In this document: in pieces, positions 9,481 to 19,121 of the stretch
Numbering within the stretch: the stretch's first letter is position 1
Layout of the letters: every line of letters starts with the position of its first letter
Source: Chitinophaga lutea
Lineage (GTDB): Bacteria > Bacteroidota > Bacteroidia > Chitinophagales > Chitinophagaceae
Assembly (NCBI RefSeq): GCF_003813775.1
Contig: NZ_RPDH01000002.1
Location: 1,550,001 to 1,614,000 of the forward strand
Direction of reading: 5' to 3'
DNA: 64,000 bases
The notes under the pieces: model-generated
Told to the model about the DNA's origin: nothing
What the model saw: only the letters and a program-made list of their open reading frames with translations
Database searches by the model: none
Made by a program: the position numbers and the translations under genes

Positions 9481-9899
9481 GGCTGTTCCCGGTGAAGCTT
9501 GCGCATATAAAGCGTCAGCAGCCGTAATACCGGCGCAATGAAGTACCGTGCAAACATGCTGGTGTTATCGATGGCGTACAGATTCCCGAAAATGGAAGTG
9601 GTCTCGATGTAAATCAGCAGGATCAGCAACCCGTCGTTCACATACTGCACCACCGGGTGCTCCTGCTGGAAAGTATTCATCAGGATCACGCTGACCATGA
9701 TGCTGCCGATGTATTGCGTGAGCTTCCGCGCCGTTTTCCGGTAGCCCGACGAGGTGCGGGCATTGCGGTGGATGACGGCTTTGATGATGCCGGTGACCAG
9801 GTCGAGCACCATGGCTATGAATACCCAGGCGAGTAAGTTGTAGCTGGGATAAAAACTGATGGAAAAAGCGCTCCAGTCTGCTGCAAATAAAGTTTTCAT
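9477..9899 (-). CDS. Phage-holin-family membrane protein
   Basis: A 140-residue protein with about three to four hydrophobic segments and the family motif VLDLVTGIIKA near residues 30-40, as in toxin-secretion/phage-lysis holins (Phage_holin_4). The start at 9899 (MKTLFAADWS) is preferred over 9986 because the upstream 29 codons look like leader sequence. There is no endolysin, phage structural gene or integrase nearby, so this is a chromosomal holin-like gene of unknown role rather than part of a prophage. Its stop codon overlaps that of the convergent synthase fusion by 2 bp. Confidence 0.75.
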   Translation of the reverse strand: MKTLFAADWSAFSISFYPSYNLLAWVFIAMVLDLVTGIIKAVIHRNARTSSGYRKTARKLTQYIGSIMVSVILMNTFQQEHPVVQYVNDGLLILLIYIETTSIFGNLYAIDNTSMFARYFIAPVLRLLTLYMRKLHREQP

Positions 9900-10038
9900 A
9901 ACAATCAATTTTTCAGTGACACAATTGCAATTCAAAAGTAGCAGGCCACTACCCCGCCCAATCTGCGTACTGAAAAAAATATACACTGTGGATAAAGATT
10001 CCGTTTCGCGCAGATAGGCTGCGCGGGCACATTACATA

Positions 10039-10068
10039 AAAAGCAGGCCCGTTGGAAGGTCTGCTTTT
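10039..10068 (-). terminator. Terminator downstream of lptD
   Basis: Inverted repeat AAAAGCAG / CTGCTTTT lying 32 bp beyond the lptD stop. On the minus strand the second arm runs into TTTTT. Confidence 0.6.
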
Positions 10069-10099
10069 CTTATTGCCATGGGGCGGTGTATTCCGCCCG

Positions 10100-12886
10100 C
10101 TAAAAGTCCTGGAACTGCCGCGTTCGGTTTATCCGGAGGTCGCGCAGGATGCCGGCCTTGGGATTGATGGTGATGCTGAACTGGCGGTAGGTACCGAAAG
10201 GCACCAGGTTGATGCTCAACTGCCAGCAGTGCAGGTCGCGCGAAATCGTAAGGTTCGTATAGGCGATCTGTTTATTGACGAAATCGAAACCGCTGCTCAT
10301 GATGATCTTCCATTTGGGCGTAAGGCTGAAATCGCCGCTGAAGCCCAGGTACTGGTTAAAGATGGTGGTATCGCGCAAGCGGTCCTGCGAGCGGCCGCGG
10401 GTATAGTTCAGGCTGTACGACAAGTCAAGGCGCCACGGAATATCGAAATCCACGTAGTCGCCGGGGTTGGCGCGCATCATCTGCGCCTGCCGCTGCTGCT
10501 CCAGGAGCATCGCGTCGGGCGACTGCTCCTCCTCTGCCAGTTCTTCTTTCTGCTGCTCCTTTTCCTTGCTTTTTTTATCCTGGCTCTGGAACGATGTGCT
10601 CATGGCGATATTGGCGTTGGTCAAACGGCCGATGCTGAACTTCTGGCCCTGCCATACATACTTGTCGATGCGGTATCCGTATTTGTCTACCTGGTATGGG
10701 TCGAGCGTGGCGCCGAAAGAAATGTTCACCTTGTCGAACAGGTTGGTGCGCGCGTTCAGCGCAAAAGGCGCGAGCCTGAAAGAATCCGCCACCAGGTTGT
10801 AACTGCTGGTGATGCCGAAACCGTCGAGCAGTTTGATCTTTTTCATGCCGGAGGTATCCTTGTCCGACTTCACCTTCATTTCCAGATTATTGTCGATCCC
10901 GAACGTAAGGCCGGCGAAGGTCTGCGAAGGTGATGGCCCGAAAGGCGCGCCGTCGTAGTACGAAAAGCGGGTCATGTGGCCCAGGGTATCGTTCTGCACC
11001 ATGTAATAGTCCTTGCTGGCCAGGTCGGGCGAAAAGCTCATCCCGATGTTAGGCCGCATCACGTGGCGGATGGCCTGCACCTTCGCGTTTTTGTTTTTGA
11101 AAGTGTACATGCCGTACACGGCGGTGGCCAGCGACGCACCGGCGCTCATGGCGCTGCTGCGGTAGAAGCCGTTGTTATAGGAAGTGTCGTAATTGCGGTT
11201 TTTATTATCCCAGCTCAGCACCTGCTGACGGATGTACCACTTTTCCGTATAGTTGATGCTCGGGGAAAGGGTGAGATTCCGCGCCACGGGAATGGACAGG
11301 GTGATGGGTATCTGGTGCTGCACGCCGGCCTGCATATTGTCGAACATCGCAGGTTTGCCGAAAGTAGAGTCCACGAAACTCACGTTGTTCCGCAACAGGC
11401 CGTTGTAGCTGATGCCGATCTTCTCGAACCACCTGGGGGTACCCACCATTTCTTTTTTCTGGAAAGGATACAACGTGTTCACGTTGAACGACGCGTCCGG
11501 GAAATTGATATTCATTTTCCGGGTCTGGTTGTTCTGGTTATGCCCCGCCGCCAGCGTCAGGTTGTACGGTTTGCCCACCCAGCTTTTCGAGTAGTTGATG
11601 GAGGAGCTCATGTTATTGTTCAGCCTCGTGGCCGCGTCCGTTACGTTAAACTGGTTGTAGGAAGTGGTACCGAAGTTTACGCTGGCGCTGAAGTTGGTAC
11701 CGGGCCTCGCCTTGCCGTCCATGCTGTGGCTCCAGGATACCCGGAAGTCTTTGGAGGTGCTGAACTCTTCCTTGATCTGCGGGTCGCCGCCGAACTTGCT
11801 GCTGGAAAACGCCAGGTTGAAGCCGCCGTTGTATTTATACCGTTTCCGGTAGGTGGGGCTGAAGGTGAGCCCCCAGCTGCCGTAAGAATATACTTCGCCA
11901 CGCACCGTAAGGTCGAGGTACTCCCCCAGCCCGAAATAATAACCGCCGTTTTCGAGGCCGATGCCTTTTTGCTGGTTCACCACGTACTGCGGCGGCAAAA
12001 GGCCGGTACGCTGGCCGTGGCTGATCGGGAAAATGGCGAAGGGTATGAACAGCGGCGTGGGAATACCTTCGATTTCGAGGTTGGCCGGGCCGGAGACGAT
12101 CAGTTTATCGGGGATTACCTTGATTTTGCGCGCCCGGAACGCAAAGTGCGGCGTATCCAGATTACAGGTGGTGTACCCGTTGCGGAAGCCGAACACGGTG
12201 TTGTCCGGCTGTTTTTTCACCTTGCGGCTGCTCACATAGCCTTCCCCGTACTGGGCACGGGTCTGGTAAATCATGGCCTTGGCCGAGTTAAAATTGTACT
12301 GCACGGAGTCCATTTCGGAACTGGTGGTACCATCGTTCAGCGCGGCCTTTTCAATTACCTTGCCGGCGGAATCAAGCCCCATCCGGGAAGTGAGAACGCC
12401 GGAAGCCTGGTTGAAATCCATGGTATGGCCCGTCAGCTGCGTTTGCTCGTATTTCACATCGGCCTTCGTATATAAATGGAATTCTTTCTTTTTGACGAAC
12501 ATCACGATGGAGTCCTGCGCCTTGTAATATACCGGGGCGGTCAGGCTGTCTTTCGAGATCCTCACCGGCCGGATGGTGGTGTCGGTCACCAGGCTATCGG
12601 CTCGGCTGGCAAGGCTGTCGGCCAGCGCCGCGGTGTCTGCCGCCCTCACGGGGATACTATCGTTGCCGGGCCGGGTGCGGCGGGGAAGCGTATCCTTCGC
12701 GGCAGGGGCCGGTACGGTTTTGGGTACGGTATCTGTGAAAATTTTGTTAAAGTAAAAGCCCGGAAGTACTGACGCATGCGCTATTTCGTCTTTTAAAAGG
12801 GCGGCTGCCGATAATAAAAGAAGAATCAAAGGCAGGAACAGCCGCCTTAAAAAGTTTTTATAATTATTTTTGCAGTGAGGGTCCAT
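10100..12886 (-). CDS. lptD: LptD-like outer membrane LPS-assembly protein
   Basis: A 928-residue outer-membrane protein with an N-terminal hydrophobic signal (FLPLILLLLSAAALL). A Pro/Thr/Asp-rich linker covers about residues 50-110, and an OstA-like beta-taco region about 120-290, with repeats of the type YEQTQLTGHTMDFN. A large beta-barrel follows with alternating aromatic strands, ending RQFQDF. LptD inserts lipopolysaccharide into the outer leaflet. The OstA-like (LptA-type) gene and the MlaD gene lie divergently 1.5-2.5 kb away, which supports an envelope-lipid role. A TAGGTTTG -7 element sits just upstream of the start. The gene is longer than the E. coli protein, as is common in Bacteroidota. 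Confidence 0.85.
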   Translation of the reverse strand: MDPHCKNNYKNFLRRLFLPLILLLLSAAALLKDEIAHASVLPGFYFNKIFTDTVPKTVPAPAAKDTLPRRTRPGNDSIPVRAADTAALADSLASRADSLVTDTTIRPVRISKDSLTAPVYYKAQDSIVMFVKKKEFHLYTKADVKYEQTQLTGHTMDFNQASGVLTSRMGLDSAGKVIEKAALNDGTTSSEMDSVQYNFNSAKAMIYQTRAQYGEGYVSSRKVKKQPDNTVFGFRNGYTTCNLDTPHFAFRARKIKVIPDKLIVSGPANLEIEGIPTPLFIPFAIFPISHGQRTGLLPPQYVVNQQKGIGLENGGYYFGLGEYLDLTVRGEVYSYGSWGLTFSPTYRKRYKYNGGFNLAFSSSKFGGDPQIKEEFSTSKDFRVSWSHSMDGKARPGTNFSASVNFGTTSYNQFNVTDAATRLNNNMSSSINYSKSWVGKPYNLTLAAGHNQNNQTRKMNINFPDASFNVNTLYPFQKKEMVGTPRWFEKIGISYNGLLRNNVSFVDSTFGKPAMFDNMQAGVQHQIPITLSIPVARNLTLSPSINYTEKWYIRQQVLSWDNKNRNYDTSYNNGFYRSSAMSAGASLATAVYGMYTFKNKNAKVQAIRHVMRPNIGMSFSPDLASKDYYMVQNDTLGHMTRFSYYDGAPFGPSPSQTFAGLTFGIDNNLEMKVKSDKDTSGMKKIKLLDGFGITSSYNLVADSFRLAPFALNARTNLFDKVNISFGATLDPYQVDKYGYRIDKYVWQGQKFSIGRLTNANIAMSTSFQSQDKKSKEKEQQKEELAEEEQSPDAMLLEQQRQAQMMRANPGDYVDFDIPWRLDLSYSLNYTRGRSQDRLRDTTIFNQYLGFSGDFSLTPKWKIIMSSGFDFVNKQIAYTNLTISRDLHCWQLSINLVPFGTYRQFSITINPKAGILRDLRINRTRQFQDF

Positions 12887-12900
12887 GTGTTAAGCGGGCA

Positions 12901-12908
12901 CAAACCTA
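12901..12908 (-). promoter_or_regulatory. Bacteroidota -7 promoter element of lptD
   Basis: TAGGTTTG on the minus strand matches TAnnTTTG exactly and ends 14 bp before the lptD ATG, implying a very short leader. No clear -33 TTG at standard spacing was seen. Confidence 0.55.
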
Positions 12909-13037
12909 CATGATTTTATACAATTTATTACATCGAAAGCTAATGCTTGAGGCAGGAAAAGTAGTATAAATCCAGTGTAGTCCGGCGATACCGACCTTTG
13001 CGGATTAGATACAACCCATTTAAAATAAAACGTTGAC

Positions 13038-14315
13038 ATGCGCTGGAAAAGAGTTTTACTTTCTGGACTGGGTATAGGATTACTCTATACTTTGTTCGTT
13101 CATGCAAAAACTACACCGGATTTCCCTGTACAGGACAAACCTATACGTACGATCGTGATTGATGCCGGCCACGGCGGAAGTGATGCAGGAGCGAAGGGCA
13201 GATATTCCTATGAAAAGGACATTGCGCTGGATGTGGCGCTGAAGCTGGGCAAGGTGCTGGAAGAGTCCATGCCCGATGTGAAGGTGGTCTATACGCGAAA
13301 AACAGACCGTTTTGATGAGGTGAAGCGCAAGGCCGCCATCGCCAACGAAGCCCAGGGCGACCTGTTCATTTCCATCCACTGTAACGCCGCCGCCCCCCTT
13401 TCCCGCGTGGTTGGGCATAAAACGGTGACTTACCGCGACAAGAGAAAAAAGAAACGGACCAAGAAGGTCCCCATCTACGAAAAGATCGCCAACCCCGCCA
13501 AAGGCACGGAAACGTATGTATGGGCCACCAGTAAGAATAACGCCAAGGCCGAAGCGCTGCGCAACAACTCCGTGATCGTGTTCGACGCCAATTCCGAGGA
13601 AACGCAGCAGCTGATGAACGCGGACGACCCGGAAACGCTCATCATGCTCAACACCCTTAAAAACGTGTATTTCGATCAGAGCCTCCGCCTGTCCGGCCTC
13701 GTGGAAGACGAATTCACCAAAGTGGGCCGCATCAGCCGCGGCGCGCGCCAGCGGAACGAAAAAGGCATCCTGGTACTGCATGCCACCGCCATGCCCAGCG
13801 TGCTGGTGGAACTGGGTTTCATCAGCAACCCGGAAGAAGAGGACTACCTGAACTCCAAGGACGGGCAGGAAGAAATGGCCAGCTGCATTTACCGCGCCGT
13901 GAAAAGATATAAGGAGCAGCTGGAAAAGGTCTATAACGCCGCCGAGGCCGTCCGCAAAAGCCAGGGGCCCGCAGCGGCGCCCCAGGCCCCTGCCCCCCAG
14001 CCCGCCCAAAATATACCCGCGGCCGTTAGCCTCCGGACCGAACAGCCGGCCGCTCCTCCGGCTGCCAACACCCACTACAAAATACAGCTCATGACCTCCG
14101 AAAAGGTGTATGCCCGCGGTTCTACCATGTTCAAAAAGCTCAACGGCACCATTGAACGGGAAGACGCCAAACAGGGCCGTAAAACCGTCCATAAATACAT
14201 ACTCGGTAACTTCCGCACCGAAGCGGAAGCCCATTCAGCCCTGAACAAAGCCCGCCAGCAAGGCTTCAAAGACGCCTTCGTGGTCACCTACCGCGACGGC
14301 GAGCGGGTAGACTGA
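13038..14315 (+). CDS. N-acetylmuramoyl-L-alanine amidase with C-terminal SPOR domain
   Basis: A 425-residue periplasmic amidase that cleaves the bond between MurNAc and L-alanine in peptidoglycan. It has an N-terminal signal or anchor (residues 5-23). Amidase_3 motifs follow: IDAGHGGSDAG with zinc ligand H45, E59, ISIHCNA with H114, and SVLVELGFISNPEE with the catalytic Glu near 261. A Lys-rich insertion lies around residues 133-150. An Ala/Pro linker (310-340) leads to a SPOR-like domain (about 345-425), which binds denuded glycan at division sites. It is divergent from lptD and precedes mlaD by 139 bp. It is the likely division amidase of this organism. Confidence 0.92.
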   Translation: MRWKRVLLSGLGIGLLYTLFVHAKTTPDFPVQDKPIRTIVIDAGHGGSDAGAKGRYSYEKDIALDVALKLGKVLEESMPDVKVVYTRKTDRFDEVKRKAAIANEAQGDLFISIHCNAAAPLSRVVGHKTVTYRDKRKKKRTKKVPIYEKIANPAKGTETYVWATSKNNAKAEALRNNSVIVFDANSEETQQLMNADDPETLIMLNTLKNVYFDQSLRLSGLVEDEFTKVGRISRGARQRNEKGILVLHATAMPSVLVELGFISNPEEEDYLNSKDGQEEMASCIYRAVKRYKEQLEKVYNAAEAVRKSQGPAAAPQAPAPQPAQNIPAAVSLRTEQPAAPPAANTHYKIQLMTSEKVYARGSTMFKKLNGTIEREDAKQGRKTVHKYILGNFRTEAEAHSALNKARQQGFKDAFVVTYRDGERVD

Positions 14316-14378
14316 CCGTTCCGGCCCGCCTTTTGCATGATTTATGTTTTCCTACGACTGCGCACCGTTGTTTTTAAC

Positions 14379-14386
14379 TATTTTTG
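14379..14386 (+). promoter_or_regulatory. Bacteroidota -7 element upstream of mlaD
   Basis: TATTTTTG matches TAnnTTTG about 69 bp before the mlaD start, consistent with a separate promoter after the amidase gene. Confidence 0.45.
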
Positions 14387-14454
14387 CACGAACACCCTGA
14401 ACCCGGTGAACGAAATGGATATCCGTTTGTCCATCGAAAAGACAAATAACTCAG

Positions 14455-15447
14455 ATGAAAATATCTAACGAATCGAAAGTAGGCATTCTATCCGCAGTCG
14501 CCATCGTCTTGCTGGTCCTTGGGTTTAACATCCTCAAAGGCCGGAGCCTCTTTTCCAGTAAAAAAACAATCTACGCCATATACGGCCAGGTGAACGGCCT
14601 GGCGCCATCCAACGCCGTGATGGTGAACGGGCTGACCGTGGGCAACGTGTTGAGCCTCGAAGTGATGGACAAGCAGGCCGGCCGCATCCTGGTGACCCTG
14701 CAGATCAATAAAGACATCGAGATACCGAAGAACTCCGTGGCCCGCATCAGCTCCGACCTGCTGGGCACCCGCAAGGTGGAGATCGATTTCGGCAATACCA
14801 CCGAAGTACTGAAGAATAAAGACACCATTTACGCGGCGGTAGACGGTTCCATCACCGATGCGCTGAAAGAGCAGCTCAGCCCGCTGGTGAAAAAACTGGA
14901 AGTGACCCTGGGCGCGGTGGATACCCTGCTCATCACCGTTAACTCCGTATTCGACACGACGACCAAAAACAACATCCGTACGGCGGTGGCCGGCCTCAAC
15001 GGCACCATGCAGAACCTTTCCAGGGCCACCCATTCCATCAACGGCATGCTGGCCGAAAACGGGAAAATCGGCGGCACCTTCAGCAATTTCGAAGCCGTGT
15101 CTGCCAACCTGAAAAACAATAACGAAAAGATCTCCAACATACTCGGCAATTTCGACAAAGCCTCCGGCACGCTGGCAAACGGCGAGCTCGATACCGCCCT
15201 CTCCCAGTTGCGCAGCACCGTGTCGCAGCTGAACAGCGTGGTGGCGAAGGTGAACAGCACAGACGGTTCGCTGGGCTTGCTGATGAACGACAGAAAAGTG
15301 TACAACAACCTTCAGACTTCACTCGGCAGCCTCAACAAACTGCTGGAAGACCTCCGGTATAATCCCTGGAGATATGTGCACCTGAGCGTATTCGGAAGAA
15401 AAAATAAAGTGGTGCCCATCCCTTCAGATACGGCACAATTACAATAG
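14455..15447 (+). CDS. mlaD: MlaD/MCE-family lipid-transport protein
   Basis: A 330-residue protein with one N-terminal membrane segment (about residues 10-27). A single MCE domain follows (about 38-115) with the typical GLAPSNAVMVNGLTVGNVLSL core. The C-terminal region is long and helical, with repeated Asn/Leu heptads (about 140-300). MlaD proteins form rings that carry phospholipids between the membranes. Partner mlaE/mlaF genes are not in the window. The stop lies 2 bp before the OstA-like gene, so the two form an operon, which links lipid traffic with LPS export. Confidence 0.88.
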   Translation: MKISNESKVGILSAVAIVLLVLGFNILKGRSLFSSKKTIYAIYGQVNGLAPSNAVMVNGLTVGNVLSLEVMDKQAGRILVTLQINKDIEIPKNSVARISSDLLGTRKVEIDFGNTTEVLKNKDTIYAAVDGSITDALKEQLSPLVKKLEVTLGAVDTLLITVNSVFDTTTKNNIRTAVAGLNGTMQNLSRATHSINGMLAENGKIGGTFSNFEAVSANLKNNNEKISNILGNFDKASGTLANGELDTALSQLRSTVSQLNSVVAKVNSTDGSLGLLMNDRKVYNNLQTSLGSLNKLLEDLRYNPWRYVHLSVFGRKNKVVPIPSDTAQLQ

Positions 15448-15449
15448 AC

Positions 15450-17321
15450 ATGCTAAGAGTATTTATTCTGCTGGCAGGATTGGGCGCAACCGGGCTTTTG
15501 GCCGCCAATAGCCGGCACGCCGTTACATTACCTGCACAAACGCCGCAGCAAGACACCAGCAAAAGAATCCAGCTGGTGCAGGCGAAGTCGCTCATCAACA
15601 TCACCAAAGACACCGTAGCGGAACGGCGCTTCCGCGGCGACGTGATCTTCCGGCAGGGCACCAGCCTGCTGTATTGCGACAGCGCCGTGCTGAACCAGAA
15701 AAAGAATATCATCGAAGCCTGGGGGCATGTGCACATCAACCAGGACGACAGCATTCATACTTATTCCGACGAACTGCTTTACATGGGCGATACCCGCATC
15801 GCCACCCTTACCGGCAACGCCAAACTTACCGATAACAAGATCGTGCTTACCAGCCCGCAGCTGAACTACGACATGAATACCAAGATCGGTACGTACGACA
15901 AAGGCGGCAAACTGGTCAACGGCGAATCCGTGCTTACCAGTAAAGAAGGATTCTATTACGCCGAAACCAAAGACGTTTATTTCAAGAAGGATGTGGTGAT
16001 CGTGGATCCCGGTTTCACGCTCAGCACCGATACACTGCTGTACAACTCCACCACCAAAATAGCCACCATCATGGCCCCTACCACCATCAACGATGGCAAG
16101 GCGACCATGTACGTGAGCTCCGGTTTTTACAATACAGACAACGGGTACGGCAGCTTCGGGCAGCGGCCGGTGATCGAAGACAGCACCAACACCTTCACCG
16201 CCAACGAAATCCAGACCGATAAAGCCACCGGCATTTCCGTTGCCACGGGCAACATGATCTGGCGCGATACGGCGCAGAAAGTGGCCGTACTGGCCAACTA
16301 CGGCATCGTGAACCAAAACCTCAAAACCGTACTGGCCACCCAGAAACCGGTGATGATGCTCGAAGGCAAAACGGATACCCTGTTCGTGGCGGCAGACACC
16401 CTGTTTTCCGGCATCGTCAAAAAACAGCCCGATACCGTGGCGGCCAAACCGGGTACCGCGAAGAAACCGGCCATCGCGGCCGCGGGCAAACCCTCTCCCG
16501 CCGACACTACCGGTCAGGCAGCGTTCAAACAACTGCTCGACTATTCTACCGACGAAAAAGATACCAGCAATATCATCGCGGCCAAAACGCAGCCCGATAC
16601 CACCGGCCTCGCCGCAGTGAGAAGCGCGGCAGCCGTTGTGCCCGATACCGCGGCGCTGCTGAAGGCAGTAAAACCGCCAGACACCAGCCTCGTGGCCCGG
16701 ACACCCGAGCTGAAAGCGCCTCCCGCCGCTCCCGCGGCTGAAAGGGACACTACCGAAAAAAGATACCTCATCGCCTATCACCACGTGAAAATCTATTCCG
16801 ATTCTTTACAGGGCGTGGCAGACAGTGTGTATTATTCCGGCGTAGATTCCATTTTCCGCCTCTTCCGCGAGCCCGTGTTGTGGGCCAACGGCAACCAGCT
16901 GCTGGGCGATACCATCTTCCTGTTCACCAAAAACCAGAAGGCGGACCGGCTGCTGCTCGACCAGAACGCCCTCATCGTGAACGAAGCCGGGCCACAGATG
17001 TACAACCAGATCAAAGGCAACACCATCTTCGGTTACTTCGGCAATGAGAAACTCGATTCGATGTACGTGAACGGGAACGCAGAAAATATTTATTACGTGC
17101 AGGACGACGACAGTGCGTTCATATCCATCAACCGGCTGCAGTCGGCAGCCACCCGTGTGTATTTCCAGAACGGGGAGCTGGAGCGTGTAGTGTTCATCAA
17201 AGAGCCCGAGGCCACGATGTATCCCTTCACCCAGATGCCGGAAGACCAGAAGCTGCTGCAGGGCTTCCGCTGGGAGATACGCCGCAAACCAAAGTCCAAG
17301 TACGAACTGCTGGGACAATAA
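15450..17321 (+). CDS. OstA-like (LptA-type) periplasmic protein
   Basis: A 623-residue exported protein with a signal peptide in the first ~22 residues. Two OstA-like beta-taco segments (about 35-290 and 435-590) contain repeats such as GDVIFRQGTSLLYCDSAVLN and YADSVYY-like strands. They are separated by an Ala/Pro/Thr/Asp-rich spacer of about 130 residues (310-435) that looks disordered. LptA-type proteins bridge LPS between the inner-membrane complex and LptD; the Bacteroidota version is larger. It follows mlaD by 2 bp. The spacer is repetitive (PDT-rich) and might vary between strains. Confidence 0.82.
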   Translation: MLRVFILLAGLGATGLLAANSRHAVTLPAQTPQQDTSKRIQLVQAKSLINITKDTVAERRFRGDVIFRQGTSLLYCDSAVLNQKKNIIEAWGHVHINQDDSIHTYSDELLYMGDTRIATLTGNAKLTDNKIVLTSPQLNYDMNTKIGTYDKGGKLVNGESVLTSKEGFYYAETKDVYFKKDVVIVDPGFTLSTDTLLYNSTTKIATIMAPTTINDGKATMYVSSGFYNTDNGYGSFGQRPVIEDSTNTFTANEIQTDKATGISVATGNMIWRDTAQKVAVLANYGIVNQNLKTVLATQKPVMMLEGKTDTLFVAADTLFSGIVKKQPDTVAAKPGTAKKPAIAAAGKPSPADTTGQAAFKQLLDYSTDEKDTSNIIAAKTQPDTTGLAAVRSAAAVVPDTAALLKAVKPPDTSLVARTPELKAPPAAPAAERDTTEKRYLIAYHHVKIYSDSLQGVADSVYYSGVDSIFRLFREPVLWANGNQLLGDTIFLFTKNQKADRLLLDQNALIVNEAGPQMYNQIKGNTIFGYFGNEKLDSMYVNGNAENIYYVQDDDSAFISINRLQSAATRVYFQNGELERVVFIKEPEATMYPFTQMPEDQKLLQGFRWEIRRKPKSKYELLGQ

Positions 17322-17348
17322 TTTTTTCACCAAACCCTATGATGCATC

Positions 17349-18545
17349 ATGGTATTCGGGAGAACGATCAACAAACTGCTTTCACCTATCTATCAATTTC
17401 TGAGTGACAGCCGGGCTGTCGGCATTATCCTGATCGTGTGCACCGTTCTTTCCCTTATCATCGCCAATTCTCCCTGGGAGACGGCGTATACCGGCTTTTT
17501 CAACACCCTCTTCGACCCGGCGGGCGGGCATCATTACGATTTCAACGGCCTGCACCTGCCCAATTCGTGGCTGCTGTGGATCAACGACGGGCTGATGGTG
17601 CTTTTCTTTTTCCTGGTAGGCATGGAGATCAAGCGGGAACTGACCACCGGCGAGCTCAAATCGTTCCGTAAATCGCTGCTGCCCGTATTGGGCGCCGTGG
17701 GCGGCATGCTGGCCCCTGCCCTGATCTATTCCATCTTTAACGCCGGTACGCCTTTCGGGCATGGCTGGGGCATTCCCATGGCCACCGACATCGCTTTTTC
17801 ACTGGGCATCCTGTCGCTGCTCGGTAACCGCGTGCCGCTGCCCCTGAAAATATTCCTCACCGCGCTCGCCATCATCGACGACCTCGGCGCCATCCTGGCC
17901 ATTGCCATTTTTTATACCGACGAACTGCACATGGCCTACCTGTACACCGGTGCGGGCATCCTTGTGGTGCTGGTGATACTGAATACACTGAAGGTCAGAA
18001 ACCTCCTGTTTTATTTCATTCCCGGCATCATTCTCTGGTACTGCATCTTCAACTCCGGCATCCATGCCACCATTGCCGGTGTGCTGCTGGCCTTCTGCAT
18101 ACCGCTGAACAAGATCAATGCGCTGGAGCACCAGCTTCACGACCCGGTGAATTTCTTCATCATGCCTTTGTTCGCCCTGGCCAATACCGCCATCCACTTC
18201 CCCGCCGACATACTGCAGGCGTTTTCGCACAGCGTCAGTTTCGGCATCATCAGCGGGCTGGTGCTCGGCAAGCCGCTGGGGATTTTCGCTTTGTGTTTCA
18301 TCGCCGTTAAACTGAAACTCGCCTCGCTGCCCTCCGGCGCCAGCTGGAAACAGCTTTGGGGTGTGGGCATGATCGCCGGCGTCGGTTTTACCATGAGCAT
18401 ATTCATTGCCACCCTCGCGTTTGATGAGGCCGAAACACAGATCGTGTCGATCATGTCGGTTATCGCCGCTTCGCTGATAGCCGGACTGGCCGGGTTCATT
18501 TTTTTGAAGGCGCTGCCTGCCCCGCAAAATAAAACACGCGGGTAA
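17349..18545 (+). CDS. nhaA: Na+/H+ antiporter NhaA
   Basis: A 398-residue inner-membrane antiporter with about 12 membrane segments. Diagnostic motifs are visible: MEIKRELTTGELKS after TM2, GWGIPMATDIAFSLG, and ALAIIDDLGAILAIA, which holds the two adjacent Asp residues that bind Na+/H+. The C-terminus has VGFTMSIFIATLAF. It maintains pH and sodium balance. It follows the OstA-like gene by 27 bp and may be co-transcribed, although no functional link is obvious. Confidence 0.95.
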   Translation: MVFGRTINKLLSPIYQFLSDSRAVGIILIVCTVLSLIIANSPWETAYTGFFNTLFDPAGGHHYDFNGLHLPNSWLLWINDGLMVLFFFLVGMEIKRELTTGELKSFRKSLLPVLGAVGGMLAPALIYSIFNAGTPFGHGWGIPMATDIAFSLGILSLLGNRVPLPLKIFLTALAIIDDLGAILAIAIFYTDELHMAYLYTGAGILVVLVILNTLKVRNLLFYFIPGIILWYCIFNSGIHATIAGVLLAFCIPLNKINALEHQLHDPVNFFIMPLFALANTAIHFPADILQAFSHSVSFGIISGLVLGKPLGIFALCFIAVKLKLASLPSGASWKQLWGVGMIAGVGFTMSIFIATLAFDEAETQIVSIMSVIAASLIAGLAGFIFLKALPAPQNKTRG

Positions 18546-18622
18546 CCGTTTCTGATCCGGCTTTTCCCCTGATCTGCCGCCCTCCATGCCTTTGGCATTG
18601 TTATTGCAAATATTTGTATTAC

Positions 18623-19090
18623 ATGAAACAACGCATTATTGCCGCTATGCTGACCATCTGCTGTGCAGGCGCCGCGCGTGCGCAACAGGCACCCGGTCAG
18701 CTGGAAGCGGGTGTAAGAGTAGGCCTGCCCCTTGGAGTAACCGGAAGGTATTTTTTTAACGAGCACAATGCCGTTGAGGGCATTGTGGGATTATATAACA
18801 GAACAGCGTCGCTGACCGCATTATACCAGTATCACTGGGATTTATCGGCGCTGACGTTTCCCGGCTTCGGCTGGTACGCGGGCGGAGGCGCCCACCTCGG
18901 CACCAGGCGGATAGACGGCAGCAGCAAGTTTCTTGCGGGCGTGGATGCGATAGCCGGTGTGAATTACGAATTTGAAAAGATACCGCTCAACCTGAGCCTC
19001 GACTGGAAGCCCGCCATCCATTTCACCACCTCTTCCGAACTGGCGGATTTCGGCGTATCGGCCCGGTATATTTTCGGGCGGAAGAAATAA
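18623..19090 (+). CDS. Small outer-membrane beta-barrel-like protein
   Basis: A 155-residue exported protein. The ATG at 18623 is chosen over a TTG at 18614 because it opens a signal peptide, MKQRIIAAMLTICCAGAARA. The mature part has alternating strands, repeated GWYAGGGAHLG-like turns and ends SARYIFGRKK, suggesting an eight-strand barrel. The next gene has the same plan (YAGGGAHLGFW, IPLNLSLDWKP/IPLNLSADLKP), so the two are tandem paralogues. Function unknown. Confidence 0.75.
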   Translation: MKQRIIAAMLTICCAGAARAQQAPGQLEAGVRVGLPLGVTGRYFFNEHNAVEGIVGLYNRTASLTALYQYHWDLSALTFPGFGWYAGGGAHLGTRRIDGSSKFLAGVDAIAGVNYEFEKIPLNLSLDWKPAIHFTTSSELADFGVSARYIFGRKK

Positions 19091-19121
19091 CACGAACGAA
19101 TTTTTTCTAAATAAGACAATT

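Noticed and set aside
9477..9899. Holin-like gene as a sign of a prophage
   Set aside because: No phage structural, lysis, integrase or attachment sequences are near; neighbouring genes are chromosomal envelope functions.
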